DNA of 17,715 bases. Source: Chloroflexota bacterium (GTDB lineage: Bacteria > Chloroflexota > Dormibacteria > CF-121). The stretch covers positions 1-17,715 of the forward strand of contig VBFF01000087.1 of NCBI GenBank assembly GCA_005889285.1, in the 5' to 3' direction. The notes beneath the pieces were generated by a model. The model had not been told where the DNA came from. It searched no databases and saw only the letters and a list, made by a program, of their open reading frames with translations. Below, in pieces: positions 14,924 to 17,715 of this stretch (position 1 is its first letter; each line of letters begins with the position of its first letter). The position numbers and the translations under genes are program-made.

Positions 14924-15975
14924 GTACGGATCACACCGAGCTCAGCGCCCGGACCTTTGTCGACGTGCACGACATCCAGGAAGAGTTGGACCAGGTCCGC
15001 TGGGGACTGCACGCGGACGGTGAGGGGAGCGAGGCCGCGCAGCACGCCGCTGCCGAAGCTCGCGCGAGCGTCTGCAACCTGATCGCGGTGGTGAGCAATG
15101 AGCCCGAATTGGGCGAAGTCATGAGCGTGCTCGACCGTCTCTCCGTGACCAACCCTTCTCGGACATTGATCCTCCTGGCTCAACACACCCGCGAGGCCGA
15201 CAAGCTGGAAGCCGAAGTGTCCGCACAGGAGCGGACCGAGAGCGGCCACCGTGTCAGCACCGAGCGCGTGATCCTCCACGCGCACGGCGAGCCTGCCCGG
15301 CACCTGGCCAGCCTCGCGACGCCCCTACTGATTCCCGACCTTCCGGTCATTCTCTGGTGGCCGGGCCGCCCCCAGTTCGACAACCCCCTGTTCGACGACC
15401 TCTGCGAACTGGCCGATCGTCTCGTTGTCGATACCGACGAGGGCTTCGACGATTCGGACCTCGCTCGCCTGCTTGAAGTGGCTCGCCGGAACAAGGCGCA
15501 GGCCTCGATCGGAGACCTCAACTGGGCCCGGCTGATCGCCTGGCGGCATGTCGCGGCGCAGTTTTTCGACATGCCGGGCATGCTCGCCCGCCTGGCCCAC
15601 ATTCACGGTGTCTCTATCTTTCACGGCAGCGACGGGCAGACTGCCCAGGCGCGCTTGCTGGGTGGTTGGATCCGCAGCCGGATGGCGCGCGTTGGCATCG
15701 ACGTGCCGCTGGAATTTCGACCGGAGGATTCGCTCGAGCACGGTGTGCACCGCTTCCTGATCTACACCGGCGGCGACGAGGGCCCCGCTCGCTTCAGCAT
15801 GAGCCGGCTTCGCGGCGGCCGGCTCTCAACGCAGATCCGCCTTGGCGAACAGGAGCTTGCCGAGCGGACGGTCCGTTTGGAATCGCGCGCAACGGAGGAA
15901 CTGCTGGGCATCGAGTTGACCCTCCCTGGTCACGACGTGCTGTTCGAAGAAGCACTCGCCGCCGCGCTGCGGTGA
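14920..15975 (+). CDS. opcA: Glucose-6-phosphate dehydrogenase assembly protein OpcA
   Basis: 351 aa from ATG 14920, which overlaps the zwf stop (ATGA). Longer in-frame extensions into zwf are not needed. It matches the OpcA pattern: an N-terminal segment with ASVCNLIAVV and NPSRTLIL, a middle region with PLLIPDLPVILWWPG and DLNWARLIAWRHVAAQFFD, and a C-terminal beta-rich part. In cyanobacteria and actinobacteria OpcA activates or assembles Zwf, often in response to redox state. The position next to zwf agrees. No catalytic site is known for the family, and the redox-regulating mechanism may differ here. Confidence 0.92.
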   Translation: MSTDHTELSARTFVDVHDIQEELDQVRWGLHADGEGSEAAQHAAAEARASVCNLIAVVSNEPELGEVMSVLDRLSVTNPSRTLILLAQHTREADKLEAEVSAQERTESGHRVSTERVILHAHGEPARHLASLATPLLIPDLPVILWWPGRPQFDNPLFDDLCELADRLVVDTDEGFDDSDLARLLEVARRNKAQASIGDLNWARLIAWRHVAAQFFDMPGMLARLAHIHGVSIFHGSDGQTAQARLLGGWIRSRMARVGIDVPLEFRPEDSLEHGVHRFLIYTGGDEGPARFSMSRLRGGRLSTQIRLGEQELAERTVRLESRATEELLGIELTLPGHDVLFEEALAAALR

Positions 15976-16490
15976 CGGTCCGGGGCAAAGACCGGACCGT
16001 TGACGTGGTCATCGAGATTCCTCGTGGCAGCCGCTCGAAGTACGAGTTCGATGAAAAAACCGGCCGGCTGCGGATGAAGCGGGTGCTGAGTTTGTCAGTC
16101 GTCTATCCAACCGACTATGGCTTCGTGCTCGACACCCTGGCCGGCGACGGCGATCCGCTTGACGCGTTGCTCCTGGCGTACGAATCTGCCGTCCCGGGCT
16201 CGGTGCAGCTTGCCCGCCCCATCGGGGTGCTCGACATGATGGACGACAAGGGGCCCGATGCCAAGGTCCTGATGGTCCCGGCGCGTGATGCCCGTTTCGA
16301 CGGAGTGGGGCGCCTTGCGGACCTTCCCGATCACTGGAAGCTCGAAATCACGGCGTTCTTCAACACCTACAAGATGCTGGACGGCGGCAACCCCGAGATC
16401 AAGGGCTGGCGTGGCCCGGCGTCGGCCTGGAAAGAGATCAAGTCGGCGCAACGGGCCTTCAACGGCAAGAAGAAGAAGAAAAGCCGATGA
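15972..16490 (+). CDS. ppa: Inorganic pyrophosphatase, family I
   Basis: 172 aa from GTG 15972, which overlaps the opcA TGA (GTGA). It hydrolyses pyrophosphate to two phosphates and pulls biosynthetic reactions forward. The family pattern is complete: IEIPRGSRSKYEFDEKTGR at 14-32, YPTDYGF at 45-51, the metal-binding signature DGDPLDAL with Asp59, Asp61 and Asp64, RPIGVLDMMDDKGPDAK, and the helix before GWRG. The C-terminus carries an extra Lys-rich tail (KKKKKSR). The pgl start overlaps its stop. Its place between opcA and pgl is unusual for a housekeeping pyrophosphatase. Confidence 0.95.
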   Translation: MTVRGKDRTVDVVIEIPRGSRSKYEFDEKTGRLRMKRVLSLSVVYPTDYGFVLDTLAGDGDPLDALLLAYESAVPGSVQLARPIGVLDMMDDKGPDAKVLMVPARDARFDGVGRLADLPDHWKLEITAFFNTYKMLDGGNPEIKGWRGPASAWKEIKSAQRAFNGKKKKKSR

Positions 16491-17188
16491 CCGCGCCGGT
16501 TACCCCGGTCGTCGTGCCGGGGCCGGCCGAGCTGGCGGAGGCGGCCGCCTCCTGGACGGCGCAGAGGGTCACTGCCGCCGTAGGCGCGCGGGGCGCCTGC
16601 TACCTGGCGCTGGCCGGCGGCGAGACGCCTCGCGGATGCTACGAGCGGCTGGCGCGATCGCCCTATCGCGAGACCCTGCCCTGGCCCTCGGTATTCGTCT
16701 TCTGGTCGGACGAGCGGCAGGTTTCCCTCGACCACCCGGAGAGCAACTACGCGATGGCGAAGGCCGTCCTGCTCGACCACGTGCGCATCCCAGCTGAGCA
16801 GGTCTTTCCCCTCGTGGGCGACCCGACGCCCGGCCTGCGCCGGATTCCGGCAGACGCCGGCGGCCGCCCGAGGTTCGACGTGATCCATTTAGGCCTGGGG
16901 GAGGATGGCCACACCGCGTCGCTGTTCCCCGGCAGCCCGGCCCTTAAGGAGGTGCGGGCGCTGATCGCGCAGGTGCACGACGCCCCCAAGCCACCGCCGG
17001 ATCGGCTTACCCTGACCTTGCCCGTCCTCAACGCGGCTCGCGCGGTGCTCTTCATGGTGCAGGGGACCTCGAAACGCCAGGCGCTGGCGCGGGTGTTACG
17101 GGGGGATCCGGCGCTCCCGGCGAGTCACGTCCAGCCGCTGGACGGCGAGCTGCACTTCATCGTCGACCGCGCCGCCGGCGGCCAATAA
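16487..17188 (+). CDS. pgl: 6-phosphogluconolactonase
   Basis: 233 aa, of the DevB/NagB-like family. It hydrolyses 6-phosphogluconolactone, the Zwf product, to 6-phosphogluconate for Gnd. Motifs are LALAGGETPRGCYERLA, FWSDERQVSLDHPESNYAMA and the active-site LGLGEDGHTASLFPG with the catalytic His. The segment before RFDVIHLG looks a few residues shorter than in common homologues. The ATG overlaps the ppa stop (ATGA). It is the last gene of the operon; no hairpin plus T-run terminator is visible after it. Confidence 0.95.
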   Translation: MTAPVTPVVVPGPAELAEAAASWTAQRVTAAVGARGACYLALAGGETPRGCYERLARSPYRETLPWPSVFVFWSDERQVSLDHPESNYAMAKAVLLDHVRIPAEQVFPLVGDPTPGLRRIPADAGGRPRFDVIHLGLGEDGHTASLFPGSPALKEVRALIAQVHDAPKPPPDRLTLTLPVLNAARAVLFMVQGTSKRQALARVLRGDPALPASHVQPLDGELHFIVDRAAGGQ

Positions 17189-17230
17189 CTGCCTCGAGGC
17201 GTAGTGCGCGACTATAACTAAACTTGTTTC

Positions 17231-17259
17231 TTGACACGCTCAACCCTGCGTGACAATCT
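17231..17259 (+). promoter_or_regulatory. Candidate sigma-70-type promoter
   Basis: A perfect TTGACA (17231-17236) is followed by 17 nt and then CAATCT (17254-17259), which keeps only the conserved second A and final T of a -10 box. It lies in the 119-bp gap after pgl and before the small membrane protein gene. The -10 is weak. Confidence 0.45.
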
Positions 17260-17269
17260 GGTAACGCAG
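17246..17269. promoter_or_regulatory. 6-12-6 inverted repeat over the -10 region
   Basis: CTGCGT and ACGCAG are perfect inverted arms around a 12-nt centre that contains the candidate -10. The position would suit an operator, but no regulator is known and short dyads occur by chance. Confidence 0.3.
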
Positions 17270-17307
17270 AGACCAACGCAATACACGTCAGGGCAGGGAA
17301 AGCAGCA

Positions 17308-17490
17308 ATGGCGATCGCGGGGGCGCAGCGTTCAGCCGTCGGACACGGCCATCGAATCGATCGCCGCAACCGCCGGCGACGGACTCGTGCGACTGCCCTG
17401 TGGCTGGCGAGCTTCGCGGCCTGGAGTGTCTTCTTTCTGCTCCTCGGATGGCTGGTAGCGGCTGGGGCATACGGCCTGGTGAACCCGTGA
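17308..17490 (+). CDS. Small single-pass membrane protein
   Basis: 60 aa from ATG 17308, preceded by AGGGA about 8-9 nt upstream. The first 30 residues are basic (RRNRRRRTR), followed by one transmembrane helix (31-52, LWLASFAAWSVFFLLLGWLV). The positive-inside rule puts the N-terminus in the cytoplasm. Its stop overlaps the GTG of the next gene (GTGA), so the two are probably coupled. I do not recognise a family; a helper to the downstream envelope protein is a guess from context. Confidence 0.55.
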   Translation: MAIAGAQRSAVGHGHRIDRRNRRRRTRATALWLASFAAWSVFFLLLGWLVAAGAYGLVNP

Positions 17491-17715
17491 GGCGCTGCTA
17501 CGGACGCCGCCATTCGTACCGGCACACGGACTACCACCTGCGCGAGTGGCACCGGCGTCGCCGCGCCGCGCTGCAGCGCAACGTGCTGATCGGCATGATC
17601 GCCACGGTGACGCTGCCCCTGATGACGGTGCCGGCGATCGCGGCGCAGACGGTCGGCGATCTCCCCTCCGTCATTGGGCTTGCCGCCACCGGCCTGCCGC
17701 AGGACATGCTGATCT
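17487..17715 (+). CDS. Probable penicillin-binding protein, N-terminus (3' end off window)
   Basis: 76 codons are visible from GTG 17487, which overlaps the upstream stop. Residues 1-32 are basic, rich in Arg and His. A transmembrane helix spans about 33-52 (VLIGMIATVTLPLMTVPAIA), followed by AAQTVGDLPSVIGL and GLPQDMLI. This looks like the cytoplasmic tail, anchor and first strand of a class A penicillin-binding protein, where a 'Q.TLIYDRNG'-type segment comes before the glycosyltransferase-51 domain. No catalytic motif is inside the window, so the family call rests on pattern memory alone. Confidence 0.5.
   Translation, partial: MRRCYGRRHSYRHTDYHLREWHRRRRAALQRNVLIGMIATVTLPLMTVPAIAAQTVGDLPSVIGLAATGLPQDMLI

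Noticed and set aside
17191..17200. GCCTCGAGGC palindrome after pgl as a terminator
   Set aside because: It has no loop and no following T-run, so it would not act as an intrinsic terminator.

Overview
The window is about 65-70% GC by eye, densely coded, and most likely comes from a Chloroflexota/Dormibacterota-type bacterium. That placement is an inference. It rests on a fused transaldolase/glucose-6-phosphate isomerase, a short YqeC/GntZ-type 6-phosphogluconate dehydrogenase, an OpcA homologue, GTG starts, and secreted NHL/Ig-like proteins. No rRNA, tRNA, CRISPR array or insertion sequence was seen.

Left part (1-2848, minus strand): a two-gene unit. The first gene is a LuxR/NarL-type regulator whose receiver domain has lost its phosphorylation residues. 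25 bp downstream is a large Ala/Glu/Gln-rich protein that runs off the left edge. No annotated-length frame shows this protein, because it has no stop inside the window; the sense frame was found by translating the minus strand from 2172. It carries a GLQGTAGNAAVADLI-type motif near its N-terminus and a WF..KV.EV.G.G.AIW-type segment near the window edge. Both recall the large accessory proteins of extracellular contractile injection system (eCIS) loci, so the window probably begins at the flank of such a locus.

Middle part (3026-9583, plus strand, divergent from the regulator): three cell-envelope genes. They are a membrane-anchored Ig-like protein, a secreted protein with Ig/TIG-like units that overlaps it by one base, and a very large secreted protein with 12 NHL-type motifs followed by six Cys-paired ASH-like (choice-of-anchor D) units. 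The last is split by an apparent one-base frameshift near 6449. A G/C-rich palindromic repeat follows it; related copies lie in frame inside the eCIS-type gene.

Right part (9705-17188, plus strand): a tightly coupled oxidative pentose phosphate operon, tal-pgi, gnd, zwf, opcA, ppa, pgl. Junctions are 1-4 base overlaps or a 3-base gap. Together the products interconvert fructose-6-P and glucose-6-P, oxidise glucose-6-P through 6-phosphogluconolactone and 6-phosphogluconate to ribulose-5-P, and recycle sugar phosphates. An inorganic pyrophosphatase is embedded among them. After a 119-bp intergenic region with a promoter-like element come a 60-aa membrane protein and the start of a second membrane protein, probably a penicillin-binding protein cut by the right edge.
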